NCBI RefSeq assembly: GCF_024679245.1
Contig: NC_090179.1
Span: 5,089,320-5,153,319, forward strand
DNA length: 64,000 nt
Direction: 5' to 3'
Origin: Pseudorasbora parva
Taxonomy: Eukaryota > Chordata > Actinopteri > Cypriniformes > Gobionidae
This document shows positions 11,118-22,039 of the stretch, in pieces (within the stretch, counting starts at the first letter, position 1; each line of letters starts with the position of its first letter). The notes beneath the pieces were generated by a model. That model made no database searches. It was given only the letters and a program-made list of their open reading frames with translations, and was not told the DNA's origin. The position numbers were made by a program, and so were the translations under genes.

Positions 11118-13468
11118 AGGTGGGGTAAGTGCTATCTGGTAACCGTTGTTGGTATTTCAAATCACCAAAACAAACACGCCCCTACCCCCAAAAGGGTCTC
11201 GCCCCTATTTTGATAGCGCCGCCCCACACATACGTAAACCCAGAGGCATCAACGGCTATGGCAGAATCTCTGTGTATCTAATCCAGGTCGAATATTCAAT
11301 GAAAAATCATCCCTTCTATCACAATTATGACCAGATTAGAGTCATAGCCATCACAAAAACACACACAAACCGTTCTCATGAACAACTCTAACACAAGCAC
11401 ACAGTCCAGCTAACGACATATTACAATTATGACTGGATAAGGGTTATATAGATCATGAAAAGAGGAAACAAACATATATTAGGAGTATAGTATCTTACTT
11501 GTCGGAGACACTAGCTGCGTTTCCATTACAGATTTGCGAAAAACTTTTGCGATATTTCTTAAATGTCGATAAAAAACTGTTGCGAAATGACAGCGTTTCC
11601 ATAGCTGCAGTTATGCTACTAAAACATATTACTTTCCTCTCGCGATAGGTCAGTCCAAAATGATGGCACTTGGTAGGTTTGTACATCCCATCCATCACAC
11701 TAGCCATTATTTTTATTGGAAGGAGACGTGTGTGTTATCCAAGAATTAATGGCAAGGAAAGCCCCTTAGGTTACTTAAGCGGCACGGATATGAGGTGTGT
11801 GTGTGTGTGTGTGTGTGTCAGATCTGCTTCAAGGTCTTCATGATAATGTAGCATTTCTGTGTTTAGAATCCAGTATTACTGTAATCCTATATTGTCCTTT
11901 ATGAGTTTAATAAAGAACTCCGTCTCGTCTTCTCTCCAAACCGAACCATCATCTGTAAAGAATGATCGGCTTTTAAGCGCGGCAGGTTGACGCATATAGA
12001 GAAGAGCGAAATGTTTGAATTTGCATGTTAACTCAAATGTTTTATTTTTATTTTCACCACTTTTGTTATTTTGGCTAGATATTTCGTTTGATTGGCATTT
12101 GAACTGAATTTAGAAATGCTTTGGAAAAGAAAAAATTGGCATTTAATAAACAAAATATTTTTTTTGAAATGGAGACCGCGTTTGGAGTGAGTGCATGCAA
12201 AATAATTATTTCTCCGAGTCCACAAATAAAAATAGACAGTTTATAGTTTATAATTATGTCTTGAACTGTAGAGCTAAAAATGACAAGAGTATTGTAAATT
12301 GTTTCATCTCTCTTAAAGGAAGAAGGAAAAATGAGACCGTCGGCGCTTTTATCGGCCGTGGGTTAAAGAAAACATAGCCTAACTACGAAACTAAATAGGC
12401 TACGTTTAGGCCTAAACATTAGCCTGTAATATTATTATTTTAATGTATATGTTGGTTATGAAAAGTGAGCAGCATGAGTAAGAATCGCAATATGTTTGAG
12501 ACCTGGGGAGTCACATGATTTTGATCACTTCGAGTTTTATTTTCTAGAAAGTCTTTCTTAAAAAATATATTTAGTTTTGTATAAATTGTATTTTTATTTT
12601 GATCGATGTTTCATCAATTAAATGCCTGTTTATTAGATAAGAAGCAAACTAAGATCGTCTGGAATGGATTGACGTATGTAACTGGCCTGTTTCCTCTGCC
12701 TTTGAGTAAGGCTGAAAATACAGGCTGGCTCTTTCTGTTTTAATACATTTCTTGAATATATGTCTTAATTACAGTATATATAGCCTGTAGTCCTTATTAG
12801 GAGAAAATATATGTCCTTTTAACTACATTATCTTGTTATTACGACACAATTGAGTGGAAAATATAATATATAGGCCCTATGTTGCAGCAATACGTCACCG
12901 CAACAGGTGACATGTAAATGCGAAAAAAACGTTTCCAATGCAGTTTTGCGAAAATGTCCTTTTTCGAATCGCCTGAAAAACCACCTCATGAGAGCGTAAA
13001 AACTTTTTTGCGATATATGGGAGTTTTTGCGAAATTGCCGCGTTTCCATTGGCCGTATTTTCAATTCGCAATTTCAATTTGCGCAATTTGAAGGGTAATG
13101 GAAACGCGCTTATTGTGTGAGCTGATCTTGAAGCACACGGTGATGAGATTTAGACGCTCCATACGGTGTGGAAATGAACGGGTCTTTATCATCGCTGAAG
13201 TGAGACACAATACGATCACAAATGGACAAACAAGCGAAGATGACACACGAGCATAGTCAAGCAGCATATATTAGGCTAGTTCTCGGCTAATGTCCGTCAT
13301 GTGTGACTCGTGTGTTTTGAATAATGACGAGCACAGAGTGAGAGCGAGCGCTCTTCTCACCATCAATAGTAGACACGCCCCTTACCTGCTGATTGGCTAC
13401 AAGTTTGTTATTCCTCTCGGCCCGAGTCCTTTTTCTAAAACGGTTTTGAAATAAGACTTACCCCACCT
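11118..13468. mobile_element. TTAA-flanked transposon K (TIR AGGTGGGGTAAGT)
   Basis: TTAA at 11114-11117 and 13469-13472. The left end reads TTAAAGGTGGGGTAAGTGCT and the right end is its inverse (AGACTTACCCCACCTTTAA). It contains another inverted-repeat element (11515-13109) and a (GT)n tract at 11794-11819. I see no intact transposase. Confidence 0.75.
11515..13109. mobile_element. inverted-repeat element M nested in K
   Basis: Left end GCGTTTCCATTACA near 11518 and right end TAATGGAAACGC ending 13107. Both arms continue with repeated TTGCGAAA and GCGTTTCCAT motifs (for example 11600-11612 and 13038-13051), suggesting subterminal repeats. TA may be the target, but one terminal base is out of register. 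Family uncertain. Confidence 0.5.
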
Positions 13469-13472
13469 TTAA

Positions 13473-14076
13473 GTGAATGTAAACATCTGCATTACTAGAC
13501 TAATATAAGAATCAGTGGAGTACGTCACAGTGAAGAATATGCAGTTTTCATATTGCATAATGCATGTGATTATTCCATATTTACTTGAATGCTGATTTTA
13601 GGCATACTTATACTTTACCTGGAAAATGTAAAGCCGTTAATTTAATTTGCATCTTTCTTTTTTATTTTTTATTGCATTGTTTATTTTTTGGTACTATCCT
13701 TTTAAAGAGATAGTTTACCCAAAAATGAAAATGTGATGTTTATCTGCTGACCCCAGGGCATCTGAGATGTAGGTGTGTTTGTTTGTTCAGTGGAACACAA
13801 ATGAAGATTTGTAACTCAACCGTTGCTCGTATAATGCACGTCATTGAGGTCTAATTAGCATTATTAGAATATAATTAGAATATCTTGGTTATTGAGGAAC
13901 CCAAAGAGCAACAGTCTGAACACAACGGGGTTTGAGTCCACATTCCTACTAAAGTGAACCATAAAGGATCTGAGTCCTCTTTCAGGTGCAGGGACAGTGT
14001 GAATGTGAAGAGAACTGGGTCTTTTTTTACTTGGTTCACCCCTGGGTTCACCTAAAGGAGTCTGAGTTCGGCTCTT
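13473..14076. other. remainder of the Harbinger-like element, with a TTAA element end
   Basis: At 13702-13705 TTAA is followed by AGAGATAGTTTACCCAAAAA, the end of a very common cyprinid TTAA family. No matching right end is found before 14076. No gene. Confidence 0.45.
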
Positions 14077-14751
14077 TTAAAGCTACACTGTGTGATTTTT
14101 TTTCCCCCATCTAGTGGTGTAAAGGTATATGACCATCCAGTGAATAATAGTTTCTGCTCCTCTCAATTTCGATTTTGTTTCAACTCCTACGGTGGCCGAT
14201 TTAGTCATGGCTTCCAGTTCGACCTCTTCGGTGAGTGTTGCTTCAAGTGATGAGGTTACTTTTGAAAACTATTTAATTTGCCAAATGATCTATGATCAAA
14301 TTAATCTATGTAAAATGAATAATAGTTTTACGTTTTCGTTATTTTTAACCATTTCATTGCTAACATCAGCTATCAGGTTCCCAGACGAATGCAAGCTAAT
14401 CTTAGTAAAGTAACTTTTATCAGTGCTATCGTTGTTCTGTATATTGTACGACATCACTAGCGTAAGGCAAACAAATTATAATGCAATTAAAATATTAATC
14501 TCATGTTATCCGTCATAGAACACGGATTTATGTTATAAGGTAAACAATACTTTTTCATCATTGACGCGAGGAAAACTATCCTAGACGTCGTTCTAGTGTT
14601 ATGCTCAGCACACCATGATATAATTAGCCAAGCAACAATAAAACTTCCAATATACACAAATAGGCTGAATTAATATTACCTGTCGAGAAGAAAGCAGGCA
14701 ACGTCGGCGTTCTTTTTAAAATCGTTGCTCCTCATGAGCTCTTTCCATCTT

Positions 14752-15693
14752 TGTCGGGTTCTTCCAAAAACTTTTCAGGAGGCATTCATAAAGTAAACAA
14801 AATTCTTGATTTATTCAAGAGGGAAAAACAAATAACTTATACAAGGGTCACATCAAATTAAATAAATAACGAAATGCAAGGGGAAAACAAAGTGAGCTCT
14901 GGGTCTCTGATGTTATATGACCGGGATCCCTCACCAGAACTGCCTCACCATCGAAACCAAACTCATTTTTAAGAAATTAGACCAAACCATTGCCTTACCC
15001 AAGGGTCTCACAAATATCTCATTTCATGGTTTCACGTTTTTGAAAAATATTCACATAAACAAACTCCAGAAACATATGAAAACTCACATGCACCATAAAG
15101 CAATAATAGAAATAAATATACACAAAATATTATACACAAAAATATATCCATTCAAATTAACAAAAACACCCCTCAACAAATGATCCAAACACATATTAAA
15201 CCAAACCCTACATTTCCCATAATTCCCCAAAATAATAATAAAAGGTTTCCGAAAACGGCACATCCGTTTAGTCCGATCTCCGCTCCATGCTGCAGTCATG
15301 GGCTTCGGCGAAAACCTCGGGTAAGGAAACAACTCAAACAAAATAAAATTGTTACACTCATAACTTTGTCTAGTGGAATTTATTCATTCTCTAGCGTGCA
15401 CTCTAGTCATGAACGGGCGCTATCTCCTTTTTTAGATCTCAAATGCGCACACCCCTAGTACAACCGTTTGGTTAGGATTTTAACAAATACATAAAAATAA
15501 ATAAAGCACAAACAATCTTACAACACCAACACAATGAGAATGTAATACCAAATATACACCAAAACAAATAAATAAATAAATAAATACAATATATGAATAT
15601 AAAGAGGGGGAAAAAAATAAGTCAAACAATAACATTTCAAAATAAATATTCAAAATAAATATATAGCATATATGTGTGGCCTTAGCCTTCACA
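14752..15693 (-). repeat. 3' LTR of the Gmr1-type element
   Basis: 942 bp, TG...CA ends. On the - strand an AATAAA polyadenylation signal lies at 14810-14815, near the outer end. It is followed on the inner side by the polypurine tract. Confidence 0.92.
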
Positions 15694-15706
15694 TTTCCCC
15701 CCACCT
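15694..15706 (-). other. polypurine tract
   Basis: On the - strand AGGTGGGGGGAAA directly abuts the 3' LTR, where plus-strand synthesis is primed. The Gag-Pol stop codon (15705-15707) overlaps its first bases. Confidence 0.85.
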
Positions 15707-18700
15707 AAGCATTCTCGCACGGAGAGCGAGAAAGAAAATCGGCGGCTATATTTTCGACCCCCGGACGATGCTTCACTGTAAAGCGGAAAGGTTGCATAGA
15801 GAGAAACCATCGCGTCAATCGAGAATTTGCATCCTTCATTCGACTCAACCATTTCAAAGCCTTGTGATCCGTTTCAATAACGAAATCTCGGCCGAGCAAA
15901 TAATATTTCAATGAGTCAAGAGCCCATTTCAAAGCTAGACATTCTTTCTCCACCACGGAGTATCTAGTCTCTCTAGGAAATAACTTTCGACTCAAATACA
16001 CCACCGGATGCCTCCCTTCAATTTCTTCCTGCATCAGGACCGCTCCTAACCCTACATCCGACGCATCCGTTTGCAGGACGAACGATTTCTCAAAATCAGG
16101 ACTACGCAATATGGGTTCCTTGCTCAGCACGCGCTTTAATTCCCTGAACGCTTCTTCAGCGGCTACCGTCCACTGCACTTTATTAGGCTGTGTCTTTTTA
16201 ATCAAGTCAGTTAACGGTGCCGCGATGGTTGAAAAATGGGGGATAAATTTCCGGTACCAACCGACTAAACCCAGAAAGGATCGAATTTGTTTTTTTGTAG
16301 CTGGAAGAGGACATGATCGAATGGCCCTTATTTTCTGCACTTGTGGCTTAATTATCCCATTTCCTAATACGTACCCTAGGTACTCAGTCTCGGTTTTCAC
16401 TAATGAACATTTAGCAGGATTAATGGTTAAACCAGCGTTTTTAATTTGTTGAAAAACTATACGCAGATGTTCGAGATGACTCTCCCAAGAGGTACTAAAA
16501 ATGACTACATCGTCCAAGTAAGCCGCTGCAAATTTTCCTAACTTATCCAAAACCGAATCCATCAATCTTTGAAAAGTTGGAGGTGCTCCGTGTAACCCAA
16601 ACGGTAAAACTCGAAAATGCATTAGCCCCCTCGGTGTACGGAACGCGGTCAACTCTCGCGACTCTGCGTCCAAAGGCACCTGCCAGTACCCTTTACTCAA
16701 ATCGATGGTACTGATAAATTTGGCCTTGCCGAGTTTTTCAGTTAACTCCTCAATACGAGGCATAGGATATGAATCGAATTTTGAGACGGAATTCAAATAA
16801 CGGAAATCGATACAGAACCTAAGGGTATTATCTTTTTTTGGCACCAGTACCACCGGATTACACCATTCACTTTTCGACGGTTCTATTATACCAATTTGCT
16901 GCATCAATGTTACCTCATTTTCAAAAGATGTCAGCAAACTTTCAGGGATGCGGTAACTCATTCGTTTCGGACGAGCATTTTCATTAAGCACTATTCTATG
17001 CTTTATAAGCGGAGTGTAGCCTGGCTGACTTTTGAACAACTCAGGTTCACACAAATGTTGAATTTGAGCTCGATGCTCCACGGAAAGATGGCTGAGATCA
17101 ACCGACGGCGAATGTTGGCTACCAGGCAAGTACTGTTCTTCCGTCTCCTCCTCATCCTCCACTAGTCTAATCAAATTTACGACCGCGCTCTCATCCTGTG
17201 GGTACCAGTTTTTCAACAAATTAATATGCAGTACTCGATGTGCTCGTGACTGTCCTGGGGTCGCGATCTCATACGTAGTTGTTCCTATTTTCCTAGTCAC
17301 TTGAAACGGTCCCTGCCATTTGCCCAACAATTTATTTTCGGAGGTAGGAAGCATTACGAGAACCTTTTGACCTGGCTCAAAAGACCGCGCCTTTGTCTTT
17401 CGATCATACCACGTTTTTTGTCTTTTCTGGGCTTCCTTCAAATGGGCAGAAGCAAATTCGGTCATCTGTTGCAATTTTTGTCTCATGGCTAACACATAGT
17501 CAATAACGTTAGTTTTAGTTGACGTCACCGAATTCCCCTCCCAAAGTTCTCTGACAAGGGACAAAGGTCCCTGCACTTCGTGCCCATACATCAACTGGAA
17601 AGGTGAAAACCCAGTTGATGCCTGTGGAACCTCCCTATACGCAAACATAAGATATGGTAGCCACTGATCCCAGTCAGTCCCCACCTCATTCACGAATTTA
17701 CGCAGCATTTGCACTAGCGTTTGATTAAATCTCTCAACGAGCCCATCCGTCTCAGGATGGTAGGGAGTTGTTTTTAACCCTTTTATTCCCAACAACTGAT
17801 ACACCTGCTGCAGAAATTGAGACGTAAAATTCGTATCTCTATCGGTCAATATTTCCTTCGGAATACCTACTCGTGAGAAAAACTGTACCAAACAGGACGC
17901 GACCGCCTTAGCTTTGATGTTTTTTAACGGAAACACCTCGGGAAACCGCGTCGCATAATCACAAATGACTAGCATATACTTATACCCGGTCTTACTACGT
18001 TCCAGCGGACCTACGATGTCCATTCCCAGCCGCTGAAAGGGAACATCAATGACTGGTAAGGGAATTAAGGGTACTTTATGGGGCCTGCGAGTTCCGCTAT
18101 ACTGACACTCAGGGCAAGCTTTACAAAATTCAGCAATATCTTTAGACATACCAAGCCAGTAAAAATGCTTACCAATCCTCGACTGCGTCTTTCGCCTCCC
18201 CAAATGTCCCGCCCACGGAATGGAATGCCCCAACGTCATCACGGTGCTCCGTATACTCACAGGTAACACCACTTGTAATTTATCCCCTGTTTTACGATAC
18301 AGCAGGTCATTAATCACACAGAAATATTTTCCCTGACAGACTACTTCATTCTGCCCTTTCTGTATTGCCTCTTCCACCTGTGACCGCAATTCTGCAATTT
18401 CACGGTCCTCTTTCTGGACCTGCCTCACATCGTCAGGTATTGGAAGCTGATCAGCATTTAACAGTTTATCAGGGTTTTTTATTTCCCTAGACTGCACTAC
18501 CGCGCTCTTAATTTTATCCTGCCTTCTTTCCCTTCTGGACTTCCTTATCTTAAACTGACTCACAGCTAATTCCGAATCAAAAAAAGGTAAAGACGACAGG
18601 GTATTTTCCTCATCACATTCACGCTGTTTGCTTTGAGAACGCGTCAGTACTATATTACAAGAATCTCGCACAGGTAACAAATCCATCAGAGCAGGGAAAT

Positions 18701-20111
18701 CATGACCCAGAATTACTGGATATGGTAAATTCTGTGCAAGCCCTACCCTCATCAAATAGGTTTGCCCCTCTATTCCCATATACACATCAGCAACAGAATA
18801 CTGCCGCTCCTCCCCGTGAACACATCTCACTATGACTGGCGCATTGCAACTAACCCATAATGGTACTAGTTCAGATTCAACTAACGTTTGCGTGCAGCCT
18901 GTATCTACCAAGGCAGTCACTTTCTTTCCATTCACCTCCACATTTCTGGTTACCTGTTTTAGGACGACAGAGTTAACAGATTCAGGTATGCTTTCTCTAG
19001 GCACATAACACATATTAGTCAGTGTTCTTGTCCACTGTGGGCACATTGGCTTTTTGTGACCCAACTGACCACATTTGTAACACTTAATAGTCTCTAAAAC
19101 AGAGGCACCAGAGTTCTCAATTCGATTTACACTTGCCTCAGTTGAAGACTTACTACTTTGAGACGTTGAGCTCGGTCGTCGGAAAGATCGGTCCCGCGCT
19201 GTCTTCCAGCGTGCAAAACTCCAAGGCTCAGCTCTACGTTGCGCTGCCACGAAGACGTCAGCCAGATGTGCCGCTTCCTCAGCCGTAGACGGGCCGTGTT
19301 CTTTGATCCACGTCTGCAGATCTGGGCTAAGCATCCGGAGAAACTGCTCAAGGACAATAATCTCTCCAATCTCCTGCTTCGTTCTCTCTGCCGGTCTCAC
19401 CCATTTCTGATACAGATCTTTTAGTCGAACATACAGCTCTTTAGGGGCCTCTTCTTCCAGCACTCCCATCTCACGGAATCTCTGCCGGTATGTTTCGTGG
19501 TTAATGGAATATTTCTTTAAGATAGCCTCCTTCACCAGCGCGTATTCACCTGCGTCCGCAACATCCATGGCCACGTACGCACTGCGCGCTTTGCCCGTTA
19601 ACAACGGGACAAGTTTAATGGCCCAGTCTCCCCTCGGCCACCTGCACACCCCCGCAATTCGTTCAAATGTGGTTAAGTAATGCTCGATATCATCCGAGTC
19701 ACTCAACTGTTGCATCTTCGGTTCGTTCAGCGCATATGCAGGGCTCATAATACGGGAGCTACTGGAAGCTCTTGGCAGCTCATCTGACTCGGCGGCTCCC
19801 CGGCCTTGCGCGTCCTCCAACGCAACTCGACGATTAACTTCACCTTGCAGTTGATGGAACTGATGCTGAAGCGACTTCCATCGCGTCTCTTGTCGAGCCG
19901 TCTCTTGCGTCCGACGGGCATCTCTTTCTTGCTGATCACTCAAAAACCGTTGAAACATACGCTTAAGCTCCCGCACATCTCCCTCAGCCTCCTCTTCGGC
20001 CCCTTGCTCCATCGCACCTGTCGCATCCTCCATCACGACTCCTCCCTCATCTGGTAGGACCTCAATATCAGCCGGAGCGACAACAGCACGCACTGCTCTC
20101 TTAGGCGCCAT
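15705..20111 (-). CDS. Gag-Pol polyprotein, integrase upstream of reverse transcriptase
   Basis: 1468 residues in one open frame. Order: a charged, coiled-coil-like N-terminus (about 45-100); a Gag capsid-like region (about 130-290); a CCHC zinc knuckle (344-357, CYKCGQLGHKKPMC); an aspartic protease (DTG 403-405, ILGHD near 467); integrase with its zinc-binding H629, H636, C666 and C669, core D698, D757 and E793 (35-residue spacing between the last two) and a GPF motif near 934; then reverse transcriptase (D1137, YLDD 1198-1201) and RNase H (D1349, E near 1390, D1415). All catalytic residues I looked for are present. Ordinary Ty3/gypsy places integrase last, so this order marks the Gmr1 lineage. 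Gag and Pol are fused without a frameshift or stop. Start chosen at 20111, the first Met downstream of the primer-binding site. Likely functional; expression is untested. Confidence 0.93.
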   Translation of the reverse strand: MAPKRAVRAVVAPADIEVLPDEGGVVMEDATGAMEQGAEEEAEGDVRELKRMFQRFLSDQQERDARRTQETARQETRWKSLQHQFHQLQGEVNRRVALEDAQGRGAAESDELPRASSSSRIMSPAYALNEPKMQQLSDSDDIEHYLTTFERIAGVCRWPRGDWAIKLVPLLTGKARSAYVAMDVADAGEYALVKEAILKKYSINHETYRQRFREMGVLEEEAPKELYVRLKDLYQKWVRPAERTKQEIGEIIVLEQFLRMLSPDLQTWIKEHGPSTAEEAAHLADVFVAAQRRAEPWSFARWKTARDRSFRRPSSTSQSSKSSTEASVNRIENSGASVLETIKCYKCGQLGHKKPMCPQWTRTLTNMCYVPRESIPESVNSVVLKQVTRNVEVNGKKVTALVDTGCTQTLVESELVPLWVSCNAPVIVRCVHGEERQYSVADVYMGIEGQTYLMRVGLAQNLPYPVILGHDFPALMDLLPVRDSCNIVLTRSQSKQRECDEENTLSSLPFFDSELAVSQFKIRKSRRERRQDKIKSAVVQSREIKNPDKLLNADQLPIPDDVRQVQKEDREIAELRSQVEEAIQKGQNEVVCQGKYFCVINDLLYRKTGDKLQVVLPVSIRSTVMTLGHSIPWAGHLGRRKTQSRIGKHFYWLGMSKDIAEFCKACPECQYSGTRRPHKVPLIPLPVIDVPFQRLGMDIVGPLERSKTGYKYMLVICDYATRFPEVFPLKNIKAKAVASCLVQFFSRVGIPKEILTDRDTNFTSQFLQQVYQLLGIKGLKTTPYHPETDGLVERFNQTLVQMLRKFVNEVGTDWDQWLPYLMFAYREVPQASTGFSPFQLMYGHEVQGPLSLVRELWEGNSVTSTKTNVIDYVLAMRQKLQQMTEFASAHLKEAQKRQKTWYDRKTKARSFEPGQKVLVMLPTSENKLLGKWQGPFQVTRKIGTTTYEIATPGQSRAHRVLHINLLKNWYPQDESAVVNLIRLVEDEEETEEQYLPGSQHSPSVDLSHLSVEHRAQIQHLCEPELFKSQPGYTPLIKHRIVLNENARPKRMSYRIPESLLTSFENEVTLMQQIGIIEPSKSEWCNPVVLVPKKDNTLRFCIDFRYLNSVSKFDSYPMPRIEELTEKLGKAKFISTIDLSKGYWQVPLDAESRELTAFRTPRGLMHFRVLPFGLHGAPPTFQRLMDSVLDKLGKFAAAYLDDVVIFSTSWESHLEHLRIVFQQIKNAGLTINPAKCSLVKTETEYLGYVLGNGIIKPQVQKIRAIRSCPLPATKKQIRSFLGLVGWYRKFIPHFSTIAAPLTDLIKKTQPNKVQWTVAAEEAFRELKRVLSKEPILRSPDFEKSFVLQTDASDVGLGAVLMQEEIEGRHPVVYLSRKLFPRETRYSVVEKECLALKWALDSLKYYLLGRDFVIETDHKALKWLSRMKDANSRLTRWFLSMQPFRFTVKHRPGVENIAADFLSRSPCENA

Positions 20112-20159
20112 TTCTTCTACACTTGACTTGCTATGAACAGCCTCTTCATGGACCGAAAA

Positions 20160-20174
20160 CCACCACTGCCACCA
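20160..20174 (-). other. primer-binding site, probably tRNA-Leu
   Basis: Three bases inside the 5' LTR, the - strand reads TGGTGGCAGTGGTGG. From memory this complements the 3' end of vertebrate tRNA-Leu(AAG) including CCA, with one G:T wobble. The primer identity needs an alignment. Confidence 0.65.
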
Positions 20175-20177
20175 TTT

Positions 20178-21119
20178 TGTCGGGTTCTTCCAAAAACTTT
20201 TCAGGAGGCATTCATAAAGTAAACAAAATTCTTGATTTATTCAAGAGGGAAAAACAAATAACTTATACAAGGGTCACATCAAATTAAATAAATAACGAAA
20301 TGCAAGGGGAAAACAAAGTGAGCTCTGGGTCTCTGATGTTATATGACCGGGATCCCTCACCAGAACTGCCTCACCATCGAAACCAAACTCATTTTTAAGA
20401 AATTAGACCAAACCATTGCCTTACCCAAGGGTCTCACAAATATCTCATTTCATGGTTTCACGTTTTTGAAAAATATTCACATAAACAAACTCCAGAAACA
20501 TATGAAAACTCACATGCACCATAAAGCAATAATAGAAATAAATATACACAAAATATTATACACAAAAATATATCCATTCAAATTAACAAAAACACCCCTC
20601 AACAAATGATCCAAACACATATTAAACCAAACCCTACATTTCCCATAATTCCCCAAAATAATAATAAAAGGTTTCCGAAAACGGCACATCCGTTTAGTCC
20701 GATCTCCGCTCCATGCTGCAGTCATGGGCTTCGGCGAAAACCTCGGGTAAGGAAACAACTCAAACAAAATAAAATTGTTACACTCATAACTTTGTCTAGT
20801 GGAATTTATTCATTCTCTAGCGTGCACTCTAGTCATGAACGGGCGCTATCTCCTTTTTTAGATCTCAAATGCGCACACCCCTAGTACAACCGTTTGGTTA
20901 GGATTTTAACAAATACATAAAAATAAATCAAGCACAAACAATCTTACAACACCAACACAATGAGAATGTAATACCAAATATACACCAAAACAAATAAATA
21001 AATAAATAAATACAATATATGAATATAAAGAGGGGGAAAAAAATAAGTCAAACAATAACATTTCAAAATAAATATTCAAAATAAATATATAGCATATATG
21101 TGTGGCCTTAGCCTTCACA
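20178..21119 (-). repeat. 5' LTR of the Gmr1-type element
   Basis: 942 bp, TG...CA ends, matching the 3' LTR at all but about one position on reading. It should hold the element promoter, firing antisense to limk1. A TATA-like run lies near the outer end (around 21085-21100). Confidence 0.92.
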
Positions 21120-21717
21120 ATCTTGGAAAGGCCACTCCAATATTTACTTTTGTCTTGTTGATTTGCCCGTTGCGTTGCCGTCTTAATTCTCTTTTCCGCT
21201 TCCTTGGCGACTCTGATACATATCCCGCAATGTTACTAGGTCCCCGACCCGTGTCGAATTCGGTAATCAATCCCGGGACGTGGTTGCTTTCACACAGAAG
21301 GCGACCCGGCAATGTTCCGGGAATATTGCGGATCTAACGTGCAGTGTGAAAGGGGCTTAAGAGTGATCCTCCATCATCATATAGCAGCCTCAAGCAATCC
21401 CCCTCTTCACATTCGACACGGTGCCATCGAGTGTAAAAACGCGAAAAGCGAAGCTTGAATTTACGGGAATGTCCCTCTTTGGCAAATGTACTTTCAAGAT
21501 GGAGGAGCAACATGGCGACCGCCATCCGAACCCTCACCCGTATGTATTTTCAATGGCATATTATAAAATTACGAGAATGCATTATTACTTGAAAGAAGTA
21601 AATATACATTAATGAGCACATATATTTTTGAAAGAACTAAGGGATTTTAGCTAAGAATAAACTAAAAAAGTTACACAGTGTAGCTTTAAAGAGGACCCAA
21701 GTGTGAAAACACCCTAA

Positions 21718-22039
21718 ATCTCTGCATGTAGATCCACTGAATGTTAGTACTAGAAGCATCTGAGCGGTAATAGTAAGCGGAACGTGGAAACACTATTACA
21801 GTCCATTGATTTCTCTAAGTGGAAAATAAAAATAAGCCATGTTTTTATTAGGAAAGACCGATTTATTGTTCATGCTAATTAAACCTTTGATATTCGACAG
21901 AGATTATCAGCATTGGTTAGCAAACGCCGTCATTCCCATCATTCTGGTTCTAAAATCTTCCAGCTTTTTCTATTTTGCATATAAGAGCATTACTTGGATG
22001 ATGTTAGTGACTGTGTGTTTTGCTGTGTGTGTTGTTCAG
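21718..22039. other. end of limk1 intron 1
   Basis: Short unique stretch leading to the exon 2 acceptor. A pyrimidine/GT-rich tract ends in TTGTTCAG at 22032-22039. Confidence 0.6.

Larger units (their letters stand above)
14752..21119 (-). mobile_element. complete Gmr1-type Ty3/gypsy LTR retrotransposon
   Basis: The element is 6368 bp and lies antisense to limk1. Two 942-bp LTRs (14752-15693 and 20178-21119) bound it, with TG...CA ends and a perfect 5-bp duplication ATCTT (14747-14751 and 21120-21124). It has a primer-binding site, a polypurine tract and one uninterrupted Gag-Pol frame. I found one difference between the LTRs (A versus C, near 15510 and 20930), so the insertion is recent. 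Integrase precedes reverse transcriptase, the order described for the Gmr1 group of deuterostome Ty3/gypsy elements. No envelope gene is present. Confidence 0.93.
14680..21312 (-). pseudogene. small coding segment of copy B, split by the retrotransposon
   Basis: On the - strand a frame opens at 21312 (MPGRLL...) and passes a basic stretch (RKRKRELRRQRNG). It reaches K-T-K-V-N-I-G-V-A-F-P-R just before the insertion at 21119. Beyond it, 14746 to 14680 continues the same frame as W-K-E-L-M-R-S-N-D-F, then D-V-A-C-F-L-L-D-R, and stops at a donor-like GTAATA. Before the insertion this was an open, splice-bounded segment. Related motifs occur in element C. No function is known to me. Confidence 0.55.
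14081..21685. mobile_element. TTAA-flanked transposon copy B (TIR AGCTACACTGTGT), interrupted by an LTR retrotransposon
   Basis: TTAA at 14077-14080 and 21686-21689, with the same inverted ends as copy A at 3758. Without the LTR element it is about 1.2 kb. It holds the internal part that copy A has lost, including a coding segment on the - strand cut in two by the retrotransposon. The right arm (21391-21685) aligns with 3893-4034, 4476-4547 and 5568-5641 of copy A with both of copy A's insertions absent. Confidence 0.8.
10579..21714. mobile_element. PIF/Harbinger-like element, host of the intron 1 nest
   Basis: The left end reads GGGTGTTTTCACACTCGGTC and the right end is its inverse (CAAGTGTGAAAACACCC). 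Both are flanked by TAA (10576-10578 and 21715-21717). A 3-bp TAA-type duplication with GG-starting repeats is typical of PIF/Harbinger elements. Without the inner insertions it would be only about 1.2 kb, so it was non-autonomous. No Harbinger transposase is visible. Confidence 0.6.

Noticed and set aside
14752..21119. Endogenous retrovirus with envelope
   Set aside because: No envelope frame is present; RNase H ends the polyprotein right at the polypurine tract.
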